DNA from: Pogostemon cablin
Taxonomy: Eukaryota; Streptophyta; Magnoliopsida; Lamiales; Lamiaceae
Reading direction: 5' to 3'
Assembly (NCBI GenBank): GCA_023678885.1
Contig: CM043009.1
Coordinates: 15,617,117-15,681,116 of the forward strand
DNA length: 64,000 bases
Below the pieces are notes generated by a model. The model saw only the letters and a list, made by a program, of their open reading frames with translations, searched no databases and was not told the DNA's origin. The translations under genes and the position numbers were made by a program. Position 1 is the stretch's first letter, and each line of letters begins with the position of its first letter. This document shows, in pieces, positions 55,438-64,000 of the stretch.

Positions 55438-57094
55438 TGGCGCCGTTGCCAGGGAATTTAGTTGTATTTGTGACTTCGGGTTTCGTTGAGTGTTAGGATA
55501 GGGACATTTTTATTTGATTTATTTTTTTTTTATGGTTGTGTTTGTAGGGACGAAAGCGTGGTGCCATGGTATTGGCCTTGAAGAGCAAAGGAGTGGTGCA
55601 AATTGAGGTAACGAACATCTTCTCAACTTAAATTCGACTTTGCCTAATTTAAGTTTGGGGGTATGTTCTCTTTGTTACTTGACTTTTCTACGGTTTGAAT
55701 TAGAAAAATTGCATCAATGAACTCCTACTTGATCATATTGCACCGGCGCACGTTTAAGTCCTTACTCTTTTCTTTTTCACGTATTTTCTCCTTTTTTTGT
55801 TGTTTTTGTTTTTTTGTGCTTTTCTTGCTTTCTTTTACTTTCCATAAGGAGAAAATCTTTCTTAGCTCTCTTGTGCTTCATTGTGAGGAATTTTGAGACT
55901 ATGATGCTTGGTTGGAACTTGTGACTTGATGGATTTTTTTTTGTGTACTTGTTGAGTTGTGGTTTGTGCTTGTTTTGTGTTTCTTTCACTACTACAGGCC
56001 CGTGAGATTTTTTAGCCTTAAAATCATGAAATCAAATGGTTTTTCCTTTCTTGTGTGTGCATCATTCTTTTGTGTGCATTCTAGAACTTCCCATTATGTC
56101 TTCTTAAAGCTACATGTGTGTGAAGATTGTTGGAAATGATTTAAGGCCATCTTTGTATTGACAAGTCACTTAGCCAAATTAATCCTACCAAATGAAATTA
56201 TTTCGTAGTTTGCCCCTTTGAGCTTATTATCCTTATTTCTTTGGCAACCTACAAATTTAGCCATTTTTATCCATATTTTATATCCTAATCACCTTTATTG
56301 ATTAGTATAGGATTAATGGGGATGAAGTGGTTGAATTGAGCTTACAAGAAAGTTTGGAAAGAGAGAAATTGTGAAAGTGCAAGAAAAGATGGAGAAAAGA
56401 TGAAAAAGAAAAAATGGAGGTTGTGTGAAAAGAAAATTTGAGTGAAGCTTGTATAAAAGAAGCATAAAGGAGCTCTACTAGAAAAATGGAAAGAGAGCCA
56501 TTGTGGAAAAGAGAGGAAAAAAAAACTCAATAGTAGAAGAAAAAAAAAGAAAAATGGTTCGTTAGTGTGTTGGATGAAAAATTACATTTTTCTTGAGGTG
56601 AAAAGAGAAAAAGAGAGGATAAGAGTTGAAGTGATCAATCAACTTAAATTCTCTACTAATCTTGAGCTTACTTTTCCTAAATTTTCCTACCCAAGACCAA
56701 AGAGCCTACATTACAACCCCATTAAAGACCTTTTTGATTCAATAATTAACACATACAAGTGGTAGAGAGTTTAGACCTTTGGCAAGCATATGGTAATGAC
56801 ATACATTTGAATTGATTTTTGAGAGTATATACTTCTCCCATACACCCCTTGAGTGTGAGAGTGAAAAGCAAAATCTAGAGAGGAGTAGTGAAAGTCTCAC
56901 TTGCTTGCATATTTCCTAAATTTAATTTGTATGCATTTAAATTGATATCTTGTTGCTTGTTTTGATTGAATTGAAATAGCTTTGAAGTGACTCAATCTCA
57001 TTGATATCTTGATTCAATTCTGGGTGAATTCCCCTCCTCGTTCTTTCTTTTCTTTCGTTGCTTGGGGACGAGCAACACTTTAAGTTTGGGGGTT
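55438..57094 (+). other. Internal region of element A (non-coding)
   Basis: Starts with the primer site. A strong hairpin lies at 55608-55678, a ~130-base block shared with B and C at 56145-56275, and a second block shared with C at ~56765-56860. Purine-rich sequence fills 56340-56620. A pre-PPT stem-loop (57057-57076) and the polypurine tract 'aagtttgggggtt' (57082-57094) close it. No frame has a known domain. Confidence 0.8.
57057..57094 (+). promoter_or_regulatory. Stem-loop and polypurine tract of element A
   Basis: Stem GTTGCTTG (57057-57064), loop GGGA, stem CGAGCAAC (57069-57076), one G-U pair. The tract 'aagtttgggggtt' follows and primes plus-strand DNA synthesis at the LTR edge. Confidence 0.75.
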
Positions 57095-58537
57095 TGATCG
57101 TTGTGAAATTCACCTAGATTTTAAGTGGATTTTTGTGGCTTTAATTTAATAATTGAGCATGAATTTAATGAAAATACTATTAATTGCTTGATTATTTGGA
57201 GAAAGGTATTTTATTTATTTTTGCAGAAAAATGGGTGATTTTGATAAAAATGGATTCTACAAGTGAAGAGGAAGATGTGGGAGAAAACAAAGCTCGATTT
57301 GGAGTTGAAACGAGCAAGAACGGGCCAAAGGAAAAATTGTTATAAATCTCATTTTTGGTGCCATGAGCTAAATTATCCCACATTGATTACTTACTACAAA
57401 TTCCTCTCACTCTACTACTACATGACCCCACTTGTCCCACATTGAAAACTCACTCAAATTTCTCTCATCCTTACTACTATAAATACCCTCTTCTATGAAA
57501 GCCACCATTGATCAATTCTCACCCATTAAATTCCATTAAATTGAATCATTAGATTCAATAGTTAAGGAGAGCTTTTTAAGATCTCTATAGTTGAGATCCC
57601 TCCCCCTTTCGGGATGAGGGATCCGTCCGTAGTTTAAATATTTTTTCTAGATTAGGATTTTATTATTTTCCAAGAAGGTGGGGACACCAAGGAAATGATG
57701 ATCCTCATGGATGTAAAACTCCATTAAGGTGTAATCTAATCCTACTTATTATCTTTTTATTTTCTATGTTTTGGATGTTTAAGTGATGTTTAGATTATGG
57801 ATTAATTTGTGATATTATTTAAATTGCAATCCCGGCTTTGATTAGTTTCATTTATGGATGCTTAATTGTTTAATCTATATGTTTGATTTGTGTGGTTAAT
57901 TATCTAGTGCATGTGGTTAGAACGAGAGTTCAATTATGTGTTTTAGGAATTAATTTAATCATTTCATCATGTGGGTTATGTGGATTAATGTGGGAAGAGT
58001 TGGAGACGACCTCTCATGTTTAGAACTACATAAGTGGACACTAGAGAGGTTAGATCGAGAGGTCAATTAATCTAGTGAGGGGAACCCAACCTTAGTGAAT
58101 TCATAGTACCTAGAAAGGGAATATTACCTATGATTTAGTACCTTTTAGGGAACTCGTACATGTAATTAGTACCTATTGGGAGGTGTTCGCTATGGTATCG
58201 ATCCTATGTGCTACTTTGGGGTCTTTGTAAGGGCCTACATCCTCTTCATCTCGAGAGAGAGTTTAGGTGAAAATAGTGATTGCTCTTACTATGATAGCTT
58301 AAATTGGGAGGCAATTAGATGTGTTACATGATTGATCCATTTGAATTGCATCATGAAGATTTCCTTTGCATTGAAAATTCCAAAAATATTGTAATTAGTT
58401 TCTTTTCTTGTTTTTATTATCTCTCTTCTCGATCGTTCCTAACTAATACGAGACTATAACTTGAAGGCCACGAATCCTAAATTCCCTTGGGTTCGATATT
58501 TTATTGCTTGGTCGCCCGGACTATTAACGACCAATCA
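57095..58537 (+). repeat. 3' LTR of element A
   Basis: Near-identical partner of 53993-55435; TATA box at 57478-57485. Ends CCAATCA, followed by the 'gtttt' duplication. Confidence 0.95.
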
Positions 58538-58664
58538 GTTTTATTTTATGTTTGTTTTTAATTGTCTTTTCTTGAATTTTTGGTATGTAGGTGGATTGTG
58601 CTCATGGAAAAAAATACATATGGAGAAGACAAAATGTGTTCGATTTGGAATGAAAATGCATGTC

Positions 58665-58733
58665 CCACCACTCTTTACAAACTTAAAATTAACACTTGTG
58701 TTAATTTAAGTTTGGGGGGAGAGTGCGTGGTGG
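58665..58733 (+). other. Hairpin 1 of element B
   Basis: The arm 'ccaccactct..aaacttaaaattaacac' pairs with 'gtgttaatttaagttt..agagtgcgtggtgg' around a 2-base loop, with an internal loop at the G-run. The pairing is seen directly; a structure calculation was not possible. Confidence 0.7.
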
Positions 58734-58806
58734 CCATACTTGAATTTTGGGAAGTGCACATATGTCATTACAAGGTAACTTCATGAAGATCATTTGAACC
58801 TACAAG

Positions 58807-58891
58807 GGTAAGTCCCACCACTTTTTCAAACTTAATTTTCAACTCTTGTTTCGATTTAAGTTTGGTGAAAAAGTGTGTGGTGTGCCTTACC
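58807..58891 (+). other. Hairpin 2 of element B
   Basis: Outer stem GGTAAG / CTTACC, then 'ccaccac' with 'gtggtg', 'ctttttc' with 'gaaaaag', and 'aaacttaa' with 'ttaagttt'. It is related to hairpin 1 by duplication, with paired sequence changes. Confidence 0.7.
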
Positions 58892-60760
58892 ACTTGTGTA
58901 TGCTTGATGTATAATGTTGATAGAGTGATTATCTTGATTGTCTTGTGTACTTGTGTAAAATTGGATCAATTTTAAATATTTTTCTCATGAGTTTGGTTAT
59001 AATTTTGGTTCGTTTGGTTGAGTTAAAGTGCATGATAGTCTTTATTTTTATGACAAGTGTTGAGCTAATGGTTATTGATGAGTTGTTGAACATAAATGAA
59101 GTATAGTGGAAGCATGAATTGAGCCCGAAGATCATATCGAAAAGTCGTTGTGGATGCGATTCGAAAGCTCATGCCAACCATTTCCATTCTCAAATGTTTA
59201 AGGGAGTTCACTCTACATCTTATCACTTCTACATTGCTTGACATGAATTGATATTGATTTAGATCGTATTGGATTAGCGTGCTACTTCATGTATTATGTT
59301 TGTGGAAGGTTTACTTTCGTAATCTAGGATTTCATTTTCAATAAAAGATGGGATGTTTGTTGAGCTTATTTTTTATGGATGATGAGGTGATATGCTTTGA
59401 TTTCTAGTGATGGATGATTTTTGGTCATGTATGTTATGTGCTTTTGTTATGTTCTTAGTTTGGTGAGTCTTTTCTTATGAGTTATGTTTGAATTCTTATT
59501 CTTGTATAGGGATGCTTGGTGGTATTTTTTGGAAAGGTGTTGAGTATTTTTTTTTGAATGTGAGCTATGATGCATTGTTTGTGATGAGTGATGGCAAGTA
59601 TGTTAATGGTTTCTACTTGTTGAAATTGTGACATGGATTACATAAGTTGTTCAATTTTGAGAAGTATGAAGTATAATTAGGTTTCTTTTGGTCCAAGCAA
59701 AAGCTTGTGAGAGTTGAGCCTCAACCGTGCCTCCATGGTTAATTCTTGATGAGAGGACCGGTTGTACTTAGACAAACTAGAACTTGCTCATAGACTATAG
59801 GAACAAAGCCCGAATGGGTGAAATTTGTGATATGATCGTAGGCCATTCTTGTTAAATGAAGTCATAGCCATAAAATTCCTTACCAAAAACATTATCCCTA
59901 GTTAGCCATTTTTGAGCTTACAAGCCTATTCTTTGTGATTTGAGCATAATACAAGCCTTGAAAACCCACTTAAGCCTTATATATATAACCTATGTGTGGG
60001 TGATTGAGGAGATGATGGTCTACAAGGTTTGATGGTGGAAATGTGCAAGAAAATGAAGGAAATGATGAATCAAGAAAAGGACAAAAGAGCTAGAGCTAAA
60101 AGCATATGCAACTTTAACAAAAAGGAAAAAGGAGCAAAATCATAAAACATGCTCAAGGAAATTCAAAAGACAAAGAAAGAAAGTATGCAAGTTAAAAGAA
60201 GCTCAATGAATCCATGGTATGTTAATGTTTAGTGTTATGAATTTTTGAAAAAGGAAGGAAGTTTGAAAGTGAAGAAGTTGGAGAAAAGAATCATCTCTTC
60301 GATTATCTATACTTGAATAGTCATTATTATCCAAAATTTTCCTACCCTATCAAAGATTCTAAACATTACATCCTAAGATAAAGACCTTTTTGATCACTTA
60401 TTGAAACTAGGGTGGCTTGTGAACATAGTCCATGAGCAAGCCTATGGTGAGTCGGTTTTAACCGGTTGATGAGTGATGATAAAAACCCTATCATAAAGAG
60501 TGTTGAGTGAAAACTATAATCTATGAGAGGCTTGGATTGAAAGAGATTTGAGTACTCTAATGTCATTCTTAAGATTGAACTTGTTAATCGTTCATGTTAT
60601 AAGTTTGATGATGTAGGGATACTTAATGTGATTTTGTAGTCCTTATTACTTGTAGTGTGTTGTGGTTTATGTTCGTTAGGTGTTTTTCTAGGTGAAAATT
60701 ACTCCTCTTGTTTATCATTTTTCGTTGTTCGAGGACGAACAACACTTTATGTTTGGGGGT

Positions 60761-62582
60761 TGATCGTCGTCATTTTCACCTACGTTTTAGTGTCTTTATT
60801 TGTGAATTTTCGTATGTTATTGTCCGTATTTGTGTAACTTTTGGTGAAATTTTGTGTTAATTAGGAGAGATGTATACAAGATGATATATGTGTGGAAATA
60901 AACTTAAATGTATGTGAAACAGGGCAAAAACGGAGCAAAACGGAGTCGGGAGTTGAAACGGGCTGAAAAATACCCAACTCGAGTTGTATGGTCTTACTCA
61001 CTTGCAACTCGAGTCGAGTTGAATGCTCGAGCAAAGGCAGAAAGTGTCCAGTAGTTCAACTCGAGTTGCAATGTCCAACACGACTTGCAACTCGAGTCGA
61101 GTTAGGTGCCGAGGAAAGTTTAGCTTCTGACACGAGTAGACATGCGAGAGCTCGAGTTACCCTACTCGAGTCGAGCTGGGGTCAGGACAAGTCAAGCCGT
61201 AGGTCGTGTGGAGCAGAGAAATTGTCCAGTAGCTCAACTCGAGTTGCAAGGTCCAACTCGAATTGCAACTCGAGTCGAGCAGCCTCCGAAAAACCATCCA
61301 GTTAGTAGAGCCATGCAACTCGACTTGACAGGCAGTAGCTCGAGTTGGCTACTCAAGTCGAGTTGGCCAAAAAGCAGGAAAAAGTCAAAAATTTTCAGAA
61401 GCTTCTAGAAGTCCCCAAGGGGTATAAATGCAAATTGGTGCGAAAATTACAAGGAGAACCTCATTTGACAGTTATTTTGGAGATCAACACACACACTCTC
61501 TCACCACCATTTCACACACTCCATCCGATCCATTTCTTCTACCCTTCAATTCATCCATCCACTCAACTTGATCTTCATCAATCCATCCATCCACCATTTG
61601 AGAAGAGAAAAGCTTCAAGGATTGAAGGAGTTAGCATATTCAAGAGAAGGACGGTTTCTCCATGAAAGGGAAGCCAATCTACTTTTCATTTGTTGATTTT
61701 TTTTCTTATTTTGGCTCAAATGAGTAAATCTTGATTTGTAATGATATAATCACATTGTGTAGTGGCTAATCCTATAGTAGGGCTAATCATATGATTGGAT
61801 GAGAAGAATGCTAGATATGTAGGATTTAATATATTGAATTGAGTTAATTTTGGACTTCCTTTTATGATTAATGATTCATGTTTCATTTCAATATTTGTGT
61901 GATTAAATTCTCTTTTCATGGTATTAGGATGGCCATTCCAATAGTATGATGAGTGATTTAATTGAATCATATATTAAGATATGCATGCATGTTAGTGTGA
62001 GGGGAGGTAAGTCATACCCTTCTTGTGCTTAGAACACTCATAGGGGGATACTTAAGAAATTGAGTAAAAAGAACCAACTTATGATCATAGTATCTTAAGG
62101 GAATTGAGAGTAAGACATTCTTAGGAGATTTAGACTTGTAAAAGAGTCAAGAACCTAGTTGCATTGGCCATAGATATTAGGGGTAAAATTGTGATTGCTT
62201 TTAGTCCACAAATTAATGAAATTCACCATCAAGAGTTATGCATATCTAGCTAGAGTCTTAAGCATGATTATGATTAGCCTTGCTCTCTTTTCAAGTGAAT
62301 TCTACCTCCATTCCATTCATCATTTGTGTCTTTATTGATCATTTACTTTGTTAATTCAAATTCTTAGTTAATTGAGTAGAATAATAATTAGTAGCTTAAA
62401 TATCAAAACCTTCAATCTATCATCCTTACAAAGCACAAATCAATAAAAAATCCGTATACAAGCCTAAGTTTACTTTCCCTTGGGACGACATACTTATAAA
62501 TTTTGTTGCTTGGTCGCACGTGTACAACAACGATAGAGTCTCTTACTCTAAAAATATTTTACTAGAAATGCGACTAAAAACA
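60761..62582 (+). repeat. 3' LTR of element B
   Basis: Matches 46145-47979, with scattered substitutions and small indels. CTCGAG array 60975-61350, weakened heat-shock-like motif 61394-61410, TATA box ~61422-61428. Ends GACTAAAAACA. Confidence 0.92.
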
Positions 62583-62992
62583 ACTGTATAGTGGGATTGT
62601 CTTTTCGATCCAAATCCAATCACTTGTCTTGACAACCAGCAGCTTCCATTTATAGATGGCTGCAGGCTCCAAATAATAAGTGGCTCGCGTGGGAGGTGTA
62701 GAAACCACCCATGCAGACTCAAATAACCGCCCACTAAGAGAGGTAGTTATTTTCGCCTTCTAGATCCTTTTAGAGCTTCCGGATCTTTCCAGTTTACTTC
62801 AGGGTCTTCAAGGTCTGCGTTTGACTTAGTCTTTGCATCCAACACGTTCAGCACTTCAACCGCAACAGCCCTGAAAGCAACATTAAGCACAACACCAATC
62901 GAAACAACAAACAACGTTAGTGGTTAATAAAATAACTGGTGGAGGACATGTGTGATTCCAAATGTGATGACACTAGTCTCAACACTACACAT

Positions 62993-62997
<5 letters not shown>
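62583..62997 (-). repeat. 5' LTR of Sirevirus-like element, part 2
   Basis: Continues the match to 36914-37326 ('tgtatagtgggattg' to 'cacatcaaca'). Confidence 0.92.

Positions 62998-63032
<35 letters not shown>
62998..63032. repeat. (TA)n tract, right half of Copia target
   Basis: About 17 TA units after the Copia LTR, mirroring 36398-36434. Confidence 0.9.
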
Positions 63033-63036
<4 letters not shown>

Positions 63037-63480
63037 CCAATTAAACAAGAGAGATTTCTCCTATGACTAATTTACAACAGAGACACACTCATTCATCCCT
63101 ATTTCTCTTACACCTCTCTCTCTTCTTTTTTTTTCTACTCTCTTTTTGGCGATCAAAAATTGTGTTGATTCAAGATGGGCCTACCATCAATCCTGCCAAA
63201 ATCACTGTTCGGTTCACTTCATACTACGCTTGGGGATTTATGAAGAATCTAAAGCAAAATTATGAGTTATTGTTCTTAATTCCGATTCTGTGTGTGGATA
63301 TGCATATCGCCTTTTCATCTCTGGATCTTCTCTCTCTCCACGAGTACATTATTATTTCCTCGTCCTTTATAGCGTTTGTAGTTGAATTATGCATAATTTA
63401 GATGAATTTCGACCTGCAGACGGATTCTGTGAAGATAATGAATTAATGAAAGCGATGAAATTGTTCCTGTCTTGTGATAT
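63033..63480. other. Right interior of the outer TIR element
   Basis: Less AT-rich than the flanks, with a pyrimidine-rich stretch (63095-63150). A 112-codon frame (63063-63401) has no recognised domain. It could be captured gene sequence, but I cannot support a function. Confidence 0.35.
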
Positions 63481-63660
63481 CAGCTTAATGATTATAACGA
63501 TCAGATTTAAAATTTTAATTAGAGTGCATTTAGAAATATAATTGGGATCTGTATATTTTATTATTTATAAAAAGTATTTACGTCTTCTCATATAAATATG
63601 TTTTTAATTTATAAATTATGAGATTCATTTAGTAGATTTGGGGTGCAAATAGTCACCCCT

Positions 63661-63724
63661 TTATTAAATCTACTTATTCCCAAAGCAAAAAAATTTATTA
63701 AATCTACTTATTCCCAAAGCAAAC
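63661..63724. repeat. 34-bp tandem duplication
   Basis: 'ttattaaatctacttattcc' plus 'caaagcaaa' appears at 63661 and 63695, at the outer edge of the TIR element's right arm. Confidence 0.9.
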
Positions 63725-64000
63725 AACTCTTTTAGGTTTAGAATATTTAAGGGTATAATTATGTTCATAATAATTTTTAAAAGGGGAGCGTTCACATACT
63801 TTCACAAAAAAATTTGCTGTATATGATCTATTTCTCAATGGGTGTATCGAAATTTAGTACTATCATGTTCATGACAAACACTTATGTGCATTGTGTGTGA
63901 TCGAGTTCATCTTATACTCTAATTTTACTAAAATTATTCTTAAAATAATGAAAAAGTAATCTTTGAAGAGATCAAATTATGTTACTTCTCTCTAAACAAA
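63725..64000. other. AT-rich flank, no gene seen
   Basis: No ORF or repeat signature recognised. Confidence 0.5.

Larger units (their letters stand above)
53993..58537 (+). mobile_element. Non-coding LTR retrotransposon, element A, nested in B
   Basis: LTRs 53993-55435 and 57095-58537 (both 1443 bp, visibly almost identical), flanked by a perfect 5-bp target duplication 'gtttt' (53988-53992, 58538-58542). It has a primer site (TGGCGCCGTTGCCAGGGA, 55438-55455), a 1.66 kb internal region without gag or pol, a stem-loop and a polypurine tract. It must have moved using proteins of another element, probably an Athila relative. Few LTR differences suggest it is the youngest insertion in the nest. 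Confidence 0.95.
58543..60760 (+). other. 3' internal non-coding region of element B
   Basis: No ORF with a known domain. It holds two large hairpins (58665-58733, 58807-58891), the block shared with A and C (59841-59935), a pre-PPT stem-loop (GTTGTTCG-AGGA-CGAACAAC, 60724-60743) and the polypurine tract 'atgtttgggggt' (60749-60760). Athila elements usually carry an envelope-like ORF here; none is visible. Confidence 0.75.
46145..62582 (+). mobile_element. Athila-like Gypsy element B, with gag-pol
   Basis: LTRs 46145-47979 (1835 bp) and 60761-62582 (1822 bp), both TGATC..ACA. The flanks are 'attgt' (46140-46144) and 'actgt' (62583-62587), a 4-of-5 match. Plus-strand order: LTR, primer site, gag, protease, RT, RNase H, integrase, then a 3' non-coding region interrupted by element A, stem-loop, polypurine tract, LTR. 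No envelope-like ORF is found in the Athila env position. Multiple stops and frameshifts inactivate it. Confidence 0.92.
36435..62997 (-). mobile_element. Copia element with extra 3' ORF (Sirevirus-like), split by insertions
   Basis: Without the nested insertion it is ~10.1 kb. Minus order: 5' LTR (62997-62583 + 46144-45664), tRNA-Met-like primer site, gag, protease, integrase, RT-RNase H, then a ~2 kb extra reading region (39943-37947), polypurine tract (complement of 37327-37337), 3' LTR (37326-36435). A long ORF between pol and the 3' LTR is the hallmark of Sireviruses such as SIRE1; lineage is inferred from that layout. Several stops and frameshifts make it inactive. Confidence 0.88.
35995..63665. 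mobile_element. Outer TIR element holding the whole nest
   Basis: The left arm (~35995-36150) and the right arm (~63480-63665) are inverted copies: 'aaaggggattgctatttacacccc' against (complement) 'aaaggggtgactatttgcacccc', then 'aatctactaaa', 'atatgtttatatgaaaagac.taaa.ac' and 'tttttataaataataaaat'. Without the 26.6 kb Copia insertion it would be ~1.1 kb. Its retained interior (36170-36397, 63033-63430) shows no known domain. The target duplication was not resolved, so the superfamily is open (Mutator or Harbinger type). Confidence 0.7.

Noticed and set aside
58543..60760. Search for an Athila envelope-like ORF
   Set aside because: No long frame on the plus strand; only short frames broken by stops.
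63063..63401. 112-codon frame with hydrophobic stretches, possibly a membrane protein
   Set aside because: No homology recognised, Leu/Phe-rich start comes from a CT-rich tract; kept only as part of the TIR element interior.

Overview
The window looks like repeat-rich, AT-rich nuclear DNA of a flowering plant, probably a eudicot. Evidence: plant-type LTR retrotransposons with tRNA-Asp- or tRNA-Met-like primer sites, a plant L1-type LINE, Stowaway-, hAT- and Mutator-type MITEs, and one plant-specific TCP-domain gene. The species cannot be named from the sequence. I see no rRNA, tRNA or CRISPR, and no host gene that is clearly intact.

Layout, left to right. 1-9189: a partial LTR at the window edge, a Stowaway-like MITE running into a (TA)n tract, a defective Tork-type Copia element (1761-5786, minus) abutting a truncated host exon, and several MITEs. 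9190-17199: a complete Athila-like Gypsy element with ~2 kb LTRs and gag only (minus; called element C). 17436-18755: a Mutator-like element with ~265 bp TIRs, a perfect 9-bp target duplication and GC-rich non-TE sequence inside (Pack-MULE candidate). 18908-23853: a MITE holding a solo LTR, tandem duplications, a decayed class I TCP gene and a Gypsy fragment in a MITE. 24576-29817: nested MITEs and a 1.6 kb foldback element. 29820-35744: a near full-length but broken L1-type LINE.

35995-63665 is a four-layer nest. A TIR element contains a (TA)n tract. In that tract sits a Copia element (36435-62997, minus) with an extra ORF after pol. The Copia 5' LTR is split by an Athila-like Gypsy element (46145-62582, plus; element B) with gag and pol. 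Element B in turn holds a non-coding LTR element (53993-58537, plus; element A) flanked by a perfect 5-bp target duplication.

The most interesting signals are non-coding. (1) Two Athila-like families have arrays of short self-complementary words with a TCGA core just upstream of the LTR TATA box. (2) Element B has a five-unit heat-shock-element-like motif 9 bp upstream of its TATA box. (3) Elements A, B and C have a stem-loop directly before the polypurine tract, with paired base changes. (4) Two neighbouring large hairpins in element B, and one in A, keep pairing while sequence changes. (5) The three elements share a conserved non-coding block. Together these suggest RNA-level and promoter-level modules shared by autonomous and non-autonomous relatives. 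This is inference, to be tested by alignment.
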